A DNA stretch of 64,000 nt from Guillardia theta CCMP2712 (lineage: Eukaryota; Cryptophyceae; Pyrenomonadales; Geminigeraceae): assembly GCF_000315625.1 (NCBI RefSeq), contig NW_005434502.1, positions 35,682 to 99,681 of the forward strand, in the 5' to 3' direction. A program made the position numbers and the translations under genes. Positions 11,460 through 42,150 of the stretch are shown here, one piece after another. The notes under the pieces are model-generated. The model was not told the DNA's origin. It made no database searches and saw nothing but the letters and a program-made list of their open reading frames with translations. Position 1 is the first letter of the stretch, and each line of letters opens with the position of its first letter.

Positions 11460-14400
11460 AGTGCCAAGGAGCTAGAACCAAAATTTGAGCTAAAGCTAGA
11501 GCTAGAGCTCCAGCTCCAGCTCGAGCCAGAGCCAGAGCTAGAGCTAGAGCAAAACGTTAGAGCTAGAGCTAGAGCTAGAGCTAGAGCTAGAGCTAGAGCT
11601 AGAGCTAGAGCTAGAGCTAGAGCTAGAGCTAGAGCTAGAGCTAGAGCTAGAGCTAGAGCTAGAGCTAGAGCTAGAGCTAGAGCTAGAGCTAGAGCTAGAG
11701 CTAGAGCTAGAGCTAGAGCTAGAGCTAGAGCTAGAGCTAGAGCTAGAGCTAGAGCTAGAGCTAGAGCTAGAGCTAGAGCTAGAGCTAGAGCTAGAGCTAG
11801 AGCTAGAGCTAGAGCTAGAGCTAGAGCTAGAGCTAGAGCTAGAGCTAGAGCTAGAGCTAGAGCTAGAGCTAGAGCTAGAGCTAGAGCTAGAGCTAGAGCT
11901 AGAGCTAGAGCTAGAGCTAGAGCTAGAGCTAGAGCTAGAGCTAGAGCTAGAGCTAGAGCTAGAGCTAGAGCTAGAGCTAGAGCTAGAGCTAGAGCTAGAG
12001 CTAGAGCTAGAGCTAGAGCTAGAGCTAGAGCTAGAGCTGGAGCTAGAGCTAGAGCTAGAGCTAGAGCTAGAGCTAGAGCTAGAGCTAGAGCTAGAGCTAG
12101 AGCTAGAGCTAGAGCTAGAGCTAGAGCTCTAGAGCTAGAGCTAGAGCTAGAGCTAGAGCTAGAGCTAGAGCTAGAGCTAGAGCTAGAGCTAGAGCTAGAG
12201 CTAGAGCTAGAGCTAGAGCTAGAGCTAGAGCTAGAGCTAGAGCTAGAGCTAGAGCTAGAGCTAGAGCTAGAGCTAGAGCTAGAGCTAGAGCTAGAGCTAG
12301 AGCTAGAGCTAGAGCTAGAGCTAGAGCCAGAGCTAGAGCTAGAGCTAGAGCTAGAGCTAGAGCTAGAGCTAGAGCTAGAGCTAGAGCTAGAGCTAGAGCT
12401 AGAGCTAGAGCTAGAGCTAGAGCTAGAGCTAGCGCTAGAGCTAGAGCTAGAGCTAGAGCTAGAGCTAGAGCGAGAGCTAGAGCTAGAGCTAGAGCTAGAG
12501 CTAGAGCTAGAGCTAGAGCTAGAGCTAGAGCTAGAGCTAGCGCTAGAGCTAGAGCTAGAGCTAGAGCTAGAGCTAGAGCTAGAGCTAGAGCTAGAGCTAG
12601 AGCTAGAGCTAGAGCTAGAGCTAGCGCTAGAGCTAGAGCTAGAGCTAGAGCTAGAGCTAGAGCTAGAGCTAGAGCTAGAGCTAGAGCTAGAGCTAGAGCT
12701 AGAGCTAGAGCTAGAGCTAGAGCTAGAGCTAGCGCTAGAGCTAGAGCTAGAGCTAGAGCTAGAGCTAGAGCTAGAGCTAGAGCTAGAGCTAGAGCTAGAG
12801 CTAGAGCTAGAGCTAGAGCTAGAGCTAGAGCCAGAGCTAGAGCTAGAGCTAGAGCTAGCGCTAGAGCTAGAGCTAGAGCTAGAGCTAGAGCTAGAGCTAG
12901 AGCTAGAGCTAGAGCTAGCGCTAGAGCTAGAGCTAGAGCTAGAGCTAGAGCTAGAGCTAGAGCTAGAGCTAGAGCTAGAGCTAGAGCTAGAGCTAGCGCT
13001 AGAGCTAGAGCTAGAGCTAGAGCTAGAGCTAGAGCTAGCGCTAGAGCTAGAGCTAGAGCTAGAGCTAGAGCTGGAGCTAGCGCTAGCGCTAGAGCTAGAG
13101 CTAGAGCTAGAGCTAGCGCTAGAGCTAGAGCTAGAGCTAGAGCTAGAGCTAGAGCTAGAGCTAGAGCTCTAGAGCTAGAGCTAGAGCTAGAGCTAGAGCT
13201 AGAGCTAGAGCTAGAGCTAGAGCTAGAGCTAGCGCTAGAGCTAGAGCTAGAGCTAGAGCTAGAGCTAGAGCTAGCGCTAGAGCTAGAGCTAGAGCTAGAG
13301 CTAGAGCTGGNNNNNNNNNNNNNNNNNNNNNNNNNNNNNNNNNNNNNNNNNNNNNNNNNNNNNNNNNNNNNNNNNNNNNNNNNNNNNNNNNNNNNNNNNN
13401 NNNNNNNNNNNNNNNNNNNNNNNNNNNNNNNNNNNNNNNNNNNNNNNNNNNNNNNNNNNNNNNNNNNNNNNNNNNNNNNNNNNNNNNNNNNNNNNNNNNN
13501 NNNNNNNNNNNNNNNNNNNNNNNNNNNNNNNNNNNNNNNNNNNNNNNNNNNNNNNNNNNNNNNNNNNNNNNNNNNNNNNNNNNNNNNNNNNNNNNNNNNN
13601 NNNNNNNNNNAGCTAGAGCTAGAGCTAGAGCTAGAGCTAGAGCTAGAGCTAGAGCTAGAGCTAGAGCTAGAGCTAGAGCTAGAGCTAGAGCTAGCGCTAG
13701 AGCTAGAGCTAGAGCTAGAGCGAGAGCTAGAGCGAGAGCTAGAGCTAGAGCTAGAGCCAGAGCTAGAGCCAGAGCTAGAGCTAGAGCTAGAGCAAGAGCT
13801 AGAGCTAGAGCTAGAGCTAGAGCTAGAGCTAGAGCTAGAGCTAGAGCTAGAGCTAGAGCTAGAGCTAGAGCTAGAGCTAGAGCTAGAGCTAGAGCTAGAG
13901 CTAGCGCTAGAGCTAGAGCTAGAGCCAGAGCTAGAGCCGAGAGCTAGAGCCAGAGCTAGAGCTAGAGCTAGAGCTAGAGCTAGAGCTAGAGCTAGAGCTA
14001 GAGCTAGAGCTAGAGCTAGAGCTAGAGCTAGAGCTAGAGCGAGAGCTAGAGCTAGAGCTAGAGCTAGAGCTAGAGCTAGAGCGAGAGCTAGAGCTAGAGC
14101 TAGAGCTAGAGCCAGAGCTAGAGCTAGAGCTAGAGCCAGAGCTAGAGCTAGAGCTAGAGCTAGAGCTAGAGCTAGAGCTAGAGCTAGAGCTAGAGCTAGA
14201 GCTAGAGCTAGAGCTAGAGCTAGAGCTAGAGCTAGAGCTAGAGCTAGAGCTAGAGCTAGAGCTAGAGCTAGAGCTAGAGCTAGAGCTAGAGCTAGAGCTA
14301 GAGCTAGAGCTAGAGCTAGAGCTAGAGCTAGAGCTAGAGCTAGAGCTAGAGCTAGAGCTAGAGCTAGAGCTAGAGCTAGAGCTAGAGCTAGAGCTAGAGC

Positions 14401-14665
14401 TAGAGCTAGAGCTAGAGCTAGAGCTAGAGCTAGAGCTAGAGCTAGAGCTAGAGCTAGAGCTAGAGCTAGAGCTAGAGCTAGAGCTAGAGCGAGAGCCAGA
14501 GTCAGAGCCAGAACTAGAGCTAGAGCTAGAGCTAGAGCTAGAGCTAGAGCTAGAGCTAGAGCTAGAGCTAGAGCTAGAGCTAGAGCTAGAGCTGGAGCTA
14601 GAGCTGGAGCTGGAGCTAGCGCTAGCGCTAGTCAGAGTCAGAACTAGAGTCAGAGTCTGAGTCAG
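11460..14665. repeat. Hexanucleotide array (AGAGCT)n, over 3 kb
   Basis: An almost pure 6-bp tandem repeat TAGAGC/AGAGCT runs for about 3.2 kb including the assembly gap. Interspersed single-base variants (AGCGCT, AGAGCC, AGAGCG, GGAGCT) sit at multiples of 6 bp. Two short phase slips (GAGCTCTAGAG) occur near 12126 and 13166. Both edges are degenerate (CAGCTCCAGCTCGAGCCAGAG on the left, GTCAGAGTCAGAACTAGAG on the right), with the purest units in the middle. A plus-strand frame over 11400-13172 would give (Arg-Ala)n then (Leu-Glu)n. It follows from the repeat and is not called as a gene. Confidence -1.
13311..13610. other. Assembly gap (300 N)
   Basis: Exactly 300 N characters lie inside the hexanucleotide array. 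The array continues on both sides in the same unit, so the gap is an unresolved part of the repeat and its true length is unknown. Confidence -1.
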
Positions 14666-15003
14666 TTGCGATCAAATATGGCTGCGTGATTCGACTTGAT
14701 TCGAATCGATACATGTAAGGGAGGAAGTGATTTATTCGGTTTGAATCTTGTTTATCTTCAGTTGCTTCTGCAACCCCTCACCCTCAGGTACCCCTGGTTC
14801 TAAGAGACTTTCATTATACCAGGTACCGGGTTCATGGATTCCATCTGTGACCACCCCACTGTTTCCTGTAGTAGCATTGTTGTGACTTAACAAGGGGTCC
14901 CTTGTCCCCTCCCTGCTTGTGTCTCCTGCTCTCTTGCAGTCTGTCGTCACCCTTTCCTCTTCCACACCTCCATCGCTCTAAGTGAGCTACCCGACGACCT
15001 CTC
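14666..15003. other. Spacer and likely promoter of the RING gene
   Basis: About 340 bp lie between the hexamer array and the RING gene start. There is no coding signal. An imperfect inverted repeat built on GGTACC...GGTACC occurs at about 14788-14827. The last 100 bp is C/T-rich. Confidence -1.
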
Positions 15004-15921
15004 ATGACCTCTTGTCCCGCATGCAGCACCGCTCTGCCTCCTGGCGCTCGCTTCTGCACTCACTGTTCATACTCACAAACTCGTTGTCCTTTCTGCAACG
15101 CACACCTCCCCGACCCATCTGGTGCCTGTCTCAACTGCAGGAGGGTCTCTCCTTCGGCATCACGCTCAGTCTCGTCGATGCCCGCGGCTGCGCCAATTAC
15201 TTCCGGCTACGCACAGCCCAACCAGCAAAGCTACTCCATGAATGTCGGAATGAACTTGGGCGTGCCACAAAGCATGCATCAGAACTTCAACTTCAACCAA
15301 GGAATGGCTATGACGCAGCATGCTTATAGGCAGCCGATGATCCAGCAGCAAGCCTTCCCCTTTGGTCTCCCAGGGTCTCAGGATTCAAACCTGCTTAAGA
15401 CTGCCGGCGCTGGCATCAACAGCATGCAGCCTAAAGCTTTTAAGCAGATGTCGAATCAAACCTTTGCAGGCCAGTCAGGTGCTCCAAAGAAGCTTGACTC
15501 TTCTCATATCAATCCATGGATCTTTGCGAACAATGGCAACGGGCTTGCTCTAAGCAGCCCGAAGGTTGTTACTGAAATTGTTCATCCCTGTCTTTCTGAC
15601 GTACTGACAGGCTCAAACGGTGAGCTCTCCATCGAACAGACACAATTCCAACGACAAGGTGAGGCGATTCATTAGCCCTGTAGAGACTCATCACGCTCAG
15701 CAGGACGACTCAAATGCCTTGGATGGTTTGTGTGTCATCTGCCTAGACAAGCAAGCGAAGATGGCGTGTGTACCTTGCGGGTGCGTGTTTACATGCTGCT
15801 CTTGACAGGCTACTCACAACTCAGCAGGCACAAGTGCTTGTGCGAAGATCACAGCGCGGGACTGAGAGCATGTCCCATCTGTCGGACAAACGTTCAGACT
15901 GTCCTGAAAATCTATGGATGA
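15004..15921 (+). CDS. RING-type E3 ubiquitin ligase with N-terminal zinc ribbons
   Basis: Three exons (15004-15619, 15684-15780, 15828-15921) are joined by 64-nt and 47-nt GT-AG introns that restore a single frame. The N-terminus has cysteine pairs at residues 4/7, 18/21, 28/31 and 42/45, a double zinc-ribbon pattern (CPAC...CTHC...CPFC...CLNC). The middle is rich in Gln, Asn, Met, Ser and Pro and looks disordered. The C-terminus is a compact RING: CVICLDKQAKMACVPCG, then HKCLCEDH and CPICR, so splicing at 15780/15828 reconstitutes the Cys-Gly-His core. This layout fits the MGRN/RNF-type HC RING that closes a protein and recruits an E2. The gene ends convergently with the CFAP47-like gene. 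The substrate is unknown. Confidence -1.
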
Positions 15922-16185
15922 AGCAGAGCTCTATCACTTTACTCAAAAGTTAGTTAAATCAGAACGAGGCTTGATCACTGTCGGCGCTACATGGACTGTT
16001 CGTATAGGTGCATTTGTAATTCTCTCCAACCTTCCTACCAATGTTCCTTGATCAATATAAAGGCAACTCGCTGCTAAACGTTGTGCGTCCTCCTTGATCG
16101 TCTGCATAGAGAAGGATCACAGAATGCTTGTTTTTATCTCTTACTGTTCTTCGTCTCCAGGCATATGAGCCTTTCTTTTTCAGTC

Positions 16186-16211
16186 AATAAAGGATTGGAA
16201 AAAAAAAAAAA
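16186..16211 (+). terminator. Poly(A) signal followed by an A-tract
   Basis: AATAAA at 16186-16191 lies 265 bp after the RING gene stop and is followed at 16199 by a genomic run of about 13 A. The signal fits 3'-end formation of the RING transcript. The A-run could be a chance homopolymer or a trace of an old reverse-transcription event. Confidence -1.
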
Positions 16212-16419
16212 GAATCTATAGCATCTCAATTTTTATCTTGATGCAACTTCGACTTGAGTTTACACCAAAATAAGAAGGGTCGCAAACGACTTGGTGTATT
16301 AGACTTGGTGTATTAGTTTCCGTGAGAAGCAGCAGGATTAAGATAGCTTGATAAAACAAAAATGCCGATAGCCATATACATCATCCAATTTGCGCACAAG
16401 CAGGTTGTATCAGTGACAT

Positions 16420-35600
<19,181 letters not shown>

Positions 35601-36200
35601 TCGTTGACCCGGTCAAGCGTTGAAGCTAGACAGGGGCATTTCTTTGAAACAATGACACGGAGAATCACAATTTTAGCTGTCTTTTGCTTTTGCATAATAT
35701 ACTCTTCGAGGCAAACTTGTTGTCTCCCTGTACCAACACAAAAAAATTTGTTACCACAAAATAAGCTTATGTGCGGATTGTACTGTAATTTTCAGCTTAT
35801 TTATTCTTGTAGTACTGTACATGCGTAAATCCAATCACCCACCCCCTCCTTGTACAGACTGCGCCACCCCTAGTAGGACATTTGTAGGGTCCTTCCCGCT
35901 TGAACTTGAAAATTCGAATGGAAGAACGAGAAGAGACGTCATGGAAGGAGAGTAGAGAGTAGTGAAGCTGAAGCAGCTGAAGGACAAGTATCAGTGCATG
36001 GAATAGAATAAATGGAAGAGTCTGGAAAAGTGAGATGAAACGATAGATGAAAGCCATAATGACATAACTTGATAGTGAAAACCGAAATCAGTAGATGCCA
36101 GAGTGTAGAGGGGCCGGGGTCGATGTGATGGAGGAGACCATTATGTGGTCGAATCATGCTCGACAATTGAAATGATGATTGATCTAAATTATTTTCAATC
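35601..36200. other. Divergent promoter region
   Basis: 600 bp lie between the start of the CFAP47-like gene (-) and the SH3/C2 gene (+). It is A/T-rich near 35650-35820 with no convincing coding frame. It probably holds both promoters. Confidence -1.
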
Positions 36201-39200
36201 ATGTCAAATCAGATTTGGGTTGTTCGTATTTGCGAGCCTATACTAAAGCATTCTTATATACAGGATATCTCGATGAATCCTTCACCATATTCTCGAAATG
36301 TTGAACAATTCGTATCGAAGATTCGGGGAAAACAGAAAAAGGAAAGAACATCAGATACAAGTGATAAATCTCGGAAGACTCGACAACCAGGCCATCAGGT
36401 AACTCTATTCATTGTGATGGTTAGTGAAGTGTGAAGCAACTTTCAAGGCCGAGGTTACATTGGTTGAAAATGTCGCTCCTGCAGATACCATAACAAGAAT
36501 GCATGATGGGCCGTCTTTAGATTTGACAAATTTCAGGAACAGTCATGCCAAATCATATCGGGAACTTTCCTGGAATAAGATTCGGAGCGAAAGGCTGTAT
36601 CTTGAAAGGAAACAGCTGGTATGAGGTGTGTTGCATCAATCTCTGATCTCATCAAACCCTTGTCAGCTTTGTGGTTGCTGTGGGTTTTGCATTTCCGTCG
36701 CTTCAACTGAGGAGGAATTGCCCAAGTTGCAATATCGCTTTGAGAGCCGATGCCCGATGATGTTCGTACAGGTTCTGCTTTAGCTTCACCTTCACCTGAT
36801 AATCTTTGATCATCATCGTAGGATAGTCGATTTATCTCAAGAAGCGAAGCCTTCAACTACCTACAAGCTCAAGGATGGAAGGCAGCCCAGATCGCAGAAT
36901 TTCTCAACGAATTGGAAGTGAATGATGTCGTTGGCGTTTCTCGAGAAGACCTTATCCGAGCATATGATCCCACCTTGAGAGAGTAAGTTTCTTCAATCTT
37001 GATGCTATCATGAATCACGTCCCTCTAGTCCAGATTTGCCAACAATCAAGAAATCAATATCCAACTTTCGTCATCAAAAGTATGTCGCTGTTAAGGTATC
37101 GTTGTCTCGCGCAGAGGCTAGGAAGGATGAAATCTTTCAATCAGTTTTACGGTACTCTGGCATATTCCGATAATATGTCGTCTCCAATAAGTTGGTATGA
37201 ACAAGCTTGTGCTCATCTTGGACTGAAGGGCAAGGTTCGAATAAATCAGACAGGATTTATCTTACTGGTACCGTGTTGCTATGTAATTTGCATGAGAGTC
37301 TCAAATCTTAGTTGCAGGTAGGGTTGACCTTGCATGATTCACCTGGCCAGGCTCAGAGGTCAAACTTCTCCAGCTCAGACTCCAGCAGAGGCAGAGCAGC
37401 TCACCACCGGCGCGTAGATGAATTGATGGATAGGAGCATGGGTGATGACGGTGTCTGCATCATTACCCTGCATGAATCGAAAGCTGAATTATTGAATTTG
37501 CACCAAGCCGACGTTGATGAGATTCTAAGCAAGGGAGAGAATATGGAACTAGTGAATTCTTCTTCGTCTCTGATAGAGAGAAAACGATCTCCGGACAGAT
37601 CTCCACAAAATCAGAGAATGAAGGTAATTACAGATGAAAGGAGATCAGCATTTTTGTCAAGTGCTGAACCAGCAACTCGACCAAAAGTGGATGTTTCAGT
37701 GCATTACTCAGAAGATATCAATTATCATTCACAACAAGTGGCAACGAACCCTAAGATTGAAACTCCCCCTAAAAAAACCGAAAGTCAACTCCCTGGAATG
37801 ATAAGTCCCCCAGGAACAGTTGCAACAGCTTTGTATCAATATGAAGCCCAGGAGGATGATGAGTTGAGCATCTTTACCGGGGAGATTTTGCATGTGATAT
37901 CAAAGCATGACGATGGCTGGCTACTTGTCCAGAATCAAAGTGGCTCTCTTGGTGTAATACCAGGAAATTATGTCAAGTTAGGACTCAAGAATGAAAAGAA
38001 AATTACCAACGAAACGGACGTAAGCAAATTGTCGAATGTTTACCGGAAACTGACTTAGGCCCTTCAGGAAATGAGTACTTTTGTACATTCCAAGGCTGTT
38101 CTTCCTCGTGCCGATACGTCTATTGCAACTCTTCTTGCTGAGACTGAAAAGTGCTCCAAAGAACTTGAGTCACACTTGAATTCGCTCTCGAAAGCTGTAT
38201 CAAAGCAATGGATCTCCACCAAAACGTTCTTGCCACATTTTCGGTCGTGCAGAAGGAACATTACTGACACGAAGACTTCTATTGCAGAGATCCGCAAAAT
38301 AATTGAAGAGAAGTCGAAAAGTACAGCACCGCAGAAGTTCAACAATCATTCAGGAATCTCTCTTTTCGAAGATTCTTCGGATTCATCATCCGATTCAGCG
38401 GAGCTTTGGCGGCCGCGATCCAGGTTTATTGCAGTCAGCAATGTTGTTGATTGATACTTTCATCCAGGGTCTTAGACCGAACTTCAAGATCTGTTCTGCG
38501 AGCATCAAAGATGATCGTGAATTCTTCAATCGATCGAAGTGGAGATTTATCTGAAGACTCAAACGATGATTTGTTGCCCGATCAAAACACGCTGATGCTG
38601 TCTCAGATCCCAAAATTAGATCTGGATCGAATTGAGAGACCGTCTCCTGCTTTTCGTAATTCGTCGACTGCTCAGAATGAGAGCTGGAGAGTTTATGTCC
38701 AACTTATTGACGCAGAAAATGTTTCGAGAAAAGATAACTTCTTTTCTGGATTGTTTTGTTGTGCTTCCCTGATGCTCTCGAACGATGGCCCGGAACTGGA
38801 TCTTCCAATCCAGCACAATGTTGGAGACATCACTGTGAACAGGTCCTTGTTCCAATTTGAGCTGGAATCTCAACAACGGAGCAAACCTATTTTTCGCAGC
38901 GCATCTCCAGTGTGGAATCAAGGATTCGTCTTTGCAGACACATACCCTAGCTTCAAGGTTATGCAAGCAACAGCCAGAGCAAATCGAGTCATCAAAGATA
39001 ATCTTCGAATTCCTATCGACGGCAGTGACCTCATCCTGTTTCTCACCTTGCACGACGTGGGCTCAGACAAGGCAGAAAGATACATCGGCAAGGCGATGAC
39101 ATCTATCCGGGTGGGGCAGCCTCAAGAGCTCAGCTTGAGAGTCAAGAGTCCATACGGAGAACCTCAGACAAACGACCACAACGCCCAGCCATCCATCCGA

Positions 39201-39275
39201 GTCAGAATAGCCTATGGTTCTTCCCTCCATAGCAAGCTTGGCCAGTCGGAAGCCCAACGAAACTTTGTAGCATGA
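36201..39275 (+). CDS. SH3 and C2 domain protein, unknown family
   Basis: Eight phase-consistent exons give about 864 aa: 36201-36398, 36448-36618, 36822-36982, 37034-37079, 37115-37267, 37318-38019, 38068-38423 and 38468-39275. Introns are 35-51 nt except one of 203 nt, and the exon 4/5 junction (35-nt intron) is the weakest. An SH3 domain lies at about residues 409-464: ATALYQYEAQEDDELSIFTG, then DDGWLLVQ and GVIPGNYVKL, with the ALYxY, WW-region Trp and PxNY signatures. A helical stretch follows (TLLAETEKCSKELESHLNSL). From about residue 667 comes a C2-like beta-sandwich (SWRVYVQLIDAENV, PVWNQGFVF, DLILFLTLHDVGSDKAERYIG). The N-terminal third is basic and low complexity. The pairing suggests a membrane-associated adaptor that binds proline-rich partners. 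The start at 36201 is tentative; an ATG at 36271 is an alternative. Confidence -1.
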
Positions 39276-39454
39276 ATAGAAGTAAACTGTGCTTGATCGG
39301 ACCTTGACTCTTGGCCGTCACATGATGCATGTCAGGCCGAGACTTGTCAGTGTGCCTCAAAACGTTTTTCACTGTAATGATTCTTGATGGTTTTTGGTCC
39401 TCGCAGATTTCGTCCCTGAGGCGGGTCAGCTTCTTGGCGACGGCTTGAAGAAAA

Positions 39455-41233
39455 ATGGCGGCAGCTGAGGTAAGGAAAAAGAGCGTTCACAATGAGGAGG
39501 GAGGAAGCAAGGAGTGATCGAGATGTTGATCGAATGCAGCCAGCAAGTTGCACGCTCTCCGTCACTTGTAACCATACCTTTCAGGCTAGAGCAGGAAAAA
39601 TGAAGCTGGCAAGTGGGATGCTACAGCCTGACGTGCGCAAGGGCTTGATCAGGTACAATTACACGGTGAACATCCTCGACCATTCGTAACTTGAGAAAAA
39701 GATTGTTTACCTCACCAGAAGATCAGCTCCTCCACTTCACCTGGACTTCAAGGTCTAATGGAGTCGGCAAGCGCTTTTGTTGGTCCCTGTGCTTGTAGTA
39801 AGATCGAAACAGTTGAGGATGATCGCATCTTGTTTCCTGGGGATGCTACATTCTCGTATGTAGAACAAGCTCGTAACAATCCAAAGAACAACAGGGTACA
39901 TGTTTCCAATCGAGCTCGCTCTTCAAATATATCTGATGGGCTCGTTCGCGCATGGCCAGGTGTACGTCCTCAAGTTCGTCGATTCAAACGAGAAGATGTT
40001 CTTTTGGATGCAGGAGCCAAATCCTGACAAGGTGTGACAAACTTGGGGTCGAGGTTATCCTGAATCTGAAAGTAGGACGGCGACTTTGTGAGACGAGTGA
40101 ATGCGAAGCTGAATCCGGATGGAGCCTCGCAAGAGGCATCTGTTGACTTGGGTCAAATGGACCAGCAGCAGCTTCTTTCTTTGCTCTCTGGAGAATCCCC
40201 AGCTCCCAATTTGAGCAACCCAGCAGCCGTAGAACCGCCGTCAGCAGATGTCGAAATGTCGGAGAATGTGAGTAGCTACTTGCATCGTTTCTCTCTCCGT
40301 TCTTCAAATGTTTGGCCTCGGAGTCGGTTGCCTCTTTCTTGAGGGATGCATCGTATTTGCGTGGGCGGTTGTATAACTCTTGCATTCTGAAGGACAATCA
40401 TAATTCTGCTGAAGCTCCAAATGTTCCCGACCATGCTTCAAACATCAACGCCCAACAGGTCATTTCAAATTCTACCTGCATTGCGTGATGTTAGGTTTAG
40501 AGTGGTGGGATCAGCTCGGCGAATCTCTCGCAGATTTTGTCAAGTCTTGGAAGTGGACAGCCTGCATCGGGACAGAATCTGAACCTCTCCAGCCTTGCAG
40601 CTGCTCAGGTGAGTCAACTTAGAGTGCTCACCGCCTGATTCGTTGAAGGCTGCAAATATGTACGCTGGTCCCAACTTGGAGGATGTTTTGGAGCCGAGAT
40701 CTGTTATTCAGGCCTTAGAGGACTGCCCCGATCTCAAGGCAGCGAGAGTCTTGTAATGAGGAAGAGCGCTAAGTTGAGGTGCAGGCAGCACTTCTCCAAG
40801 ATCTACCTGAAGCTGATCAGTCTACTCAAGGATTGCGAGAGGTTAAAATCAAGATTCGCTTCACAAACATAATCACTCGATTTGTACCACAGGTTCTGAG
40901 CAGCCCTCAGTTGGCGCAGGTGTCGACTCACAGTTTTGATGATGGAACAGTGGACGTCTCACAACGAATGACAGGCAATCGGCTTAATGGATCACGTGAT
41001 TCAGAGCGGCCAAGGAAATAATCTCATCGCATCTTTTGGGTACAAACCGGTAGGACAAGTTGAAGTGGAAGAATTCTAGTGGTTGTGACTCAGCGTTACA
41101 TAGGCTGAGGGCTTTGCGACAATGGGCCCTGCAGCTGTGAGAGTGTTTCTATAACGTTAATCATTTACGTATGTTGTAGGTGAAATCTTTGCTGGAACAG
41201 ATTCTTGCCAAGTCGAAGGAGAAACAAACTTAG
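39455..41233 (+). CDS. RPN13: Proteasomal ubiquitin receptor RPN13/ADRM1
   Basis: Fourteen short exons assemble in frame to about 337 aa, using introns of about 36-125 nt. The Pru domain is explicit: ARAGKMKLASGMLQPDVRKG, then EDQLLHFTW, VEDDRILFPGDATF, VYVLKF and MFFWMQEPNPDK (exons 2-5, ending 40031). These include the Phe/Trp strand residues that bind ubiquitin and the proteasome subunit RPN2. A Ser/Gln-rich linker follows (QMDQQQLLSLLSG, ANLSQILSSLGSG). The C-terminal DEUBAD domain, which binds the deubiquitinase UCH37, is spread over the last six exons: PNLEDVLEPRSVIQALEDCP, LLQDLPEADQ, LSSPQLAQ, AIGLMDHVIQSGQGNNL, GFATMGPAA and VKSLLEQILAK. The protein is shorter than animal ADRM1 (about 407 aa), mainly in the linker and at the start, where Met is only five residues before the Pru domain. 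The two junctions using GTCTTG and AAAAAG sites are the least certain. Confidence -1.
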
Positions 41234-41430
41234 ATTTCGGAGTCATAGCAGCAAACTTAAGGTTGAAGCATTCCAATCTTGTCAAAGCTGAGACAAGTTC
41301 GACTTCTTGCTAGCCGATAAAGGGCTATATTCGTGCACCGACTCGCACAATGTCCCTCTGTCAAATACACAAAAATATTCAGATCTGAAGTATTACAATC
41401 ACTTTACGGTCGTGTACAGCACAAGAATGT

Positions 41431-42150
41431 CTACCAATCATATATTCCAGCTCCAAATCGACCTTGCTTCCTCCCCGCTGCTTGAGCGTTGACGTGAACA
41501 TCTGTTTTCAACCCCGAATGAGGACTACCTCCGTTTTGCCTTGACCACCCTGTCTGACCTTTCCAAGCAAATTTCGCCAGATCATTCTTGATTGAGCTGG
41601 TACCAGGAGGTTTCCCATGCTGACTGATGTCAGACTCTTCCTGCATTTCTGCTCGTTGGCGATGTGATGCCGAGCGCTTCCTTGCCTCCCTGTCAGCTTT
41701 GGCTTGCAAGGCCTTCCAATTCTCTCTGTTCACGACTTGATCGTCATTTTCATCGTTCTTGCCACGAAGCCTCGACCTTCCATGTCTATTTCGCCTCGGG
41801 TGATAGGCAGAGGAGCCTCTAAGTGCCTGCTGTTGTTTCTTTGCAGACGATGATGCTGATATGATCGCACCAGTCAGGAAAGCTGCACCAACTACTAGAA
41901 GCAGAAGGAGTAAGAATGGCAGCAAAAACTTCCTTCCATATCTCGCCCCAAATCCAGGAATATCAGGCACTTCTACGACCTCGTCAGAGGCTTGAAGTTT
42001 GCTCATTTGCCTCGTTATATCTGCTTTCCCATTGGCCATGCCGTAAGCCTTCTCCAAAGACGTATCTGCCTTGGGATCTTCAATTTTGGGCATTCCGAGC
42101 AATTGGCGGACATCGTCTTCAAACAAGCATTTCTTCCCTGCCCTCGACAT
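41431..42150 (-). CDS. Single-pass membrane protein, unknown family
   Basis: A 239-aa single-exon frame starts at 42150. An N-terminal hydrophilic part (about 74 aa) with LLGMPKIEDPKAD is followed by one strong membrane segment (FLLPFLLLLLLVVGAAFLTG). The C-terminal part is basic and Gln/Arg/Ser-rich (RRNRHGRSRLRGKN) with predicted disorder. There is no signal peptide, so a signal-anchor topology is likely. It ends convergently with RPN13, 197 bp apart. No family recognised; codon use looks like the neighbours. Confidence -1.
   Translation of the reverse strand: MSRAGKKCLFEDDVRQLLGMPKIEDPKADTSLEKAYGMANGKADITRQMSKLQASDEVVEVPDIPGFGARYGRKFLLPFLLLLLLVVGAAFLTGAIISASSSAKKQQQALRGSSAYHPRRNRHGRSRLRGKNDENDDQVVNRENWKALQAKADREARKRSASHRQRAEMQEESDISQHGKPPGTSSIKNDLAKFAWKGQTGWSRQNGGSPHSGLKTDVHVNAQAAGRKQGRFGAGIYDW

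Noticed and set aside
11400-13172. 590-aa plus-strand frame of (Arg-Ala)n and (Leu-Glu)n
   Set aside because: It is a direct translation of the (AGAGCT)n array. Frame changes follow the phase slips and no unique sequence is encoded.
16186-16211. Processed pseudogene indicated by AATAAA plus an A-run
   Set aside because: The gene just upstream has introns, so it is not a retrocopy. The A-run alone is insufficient.
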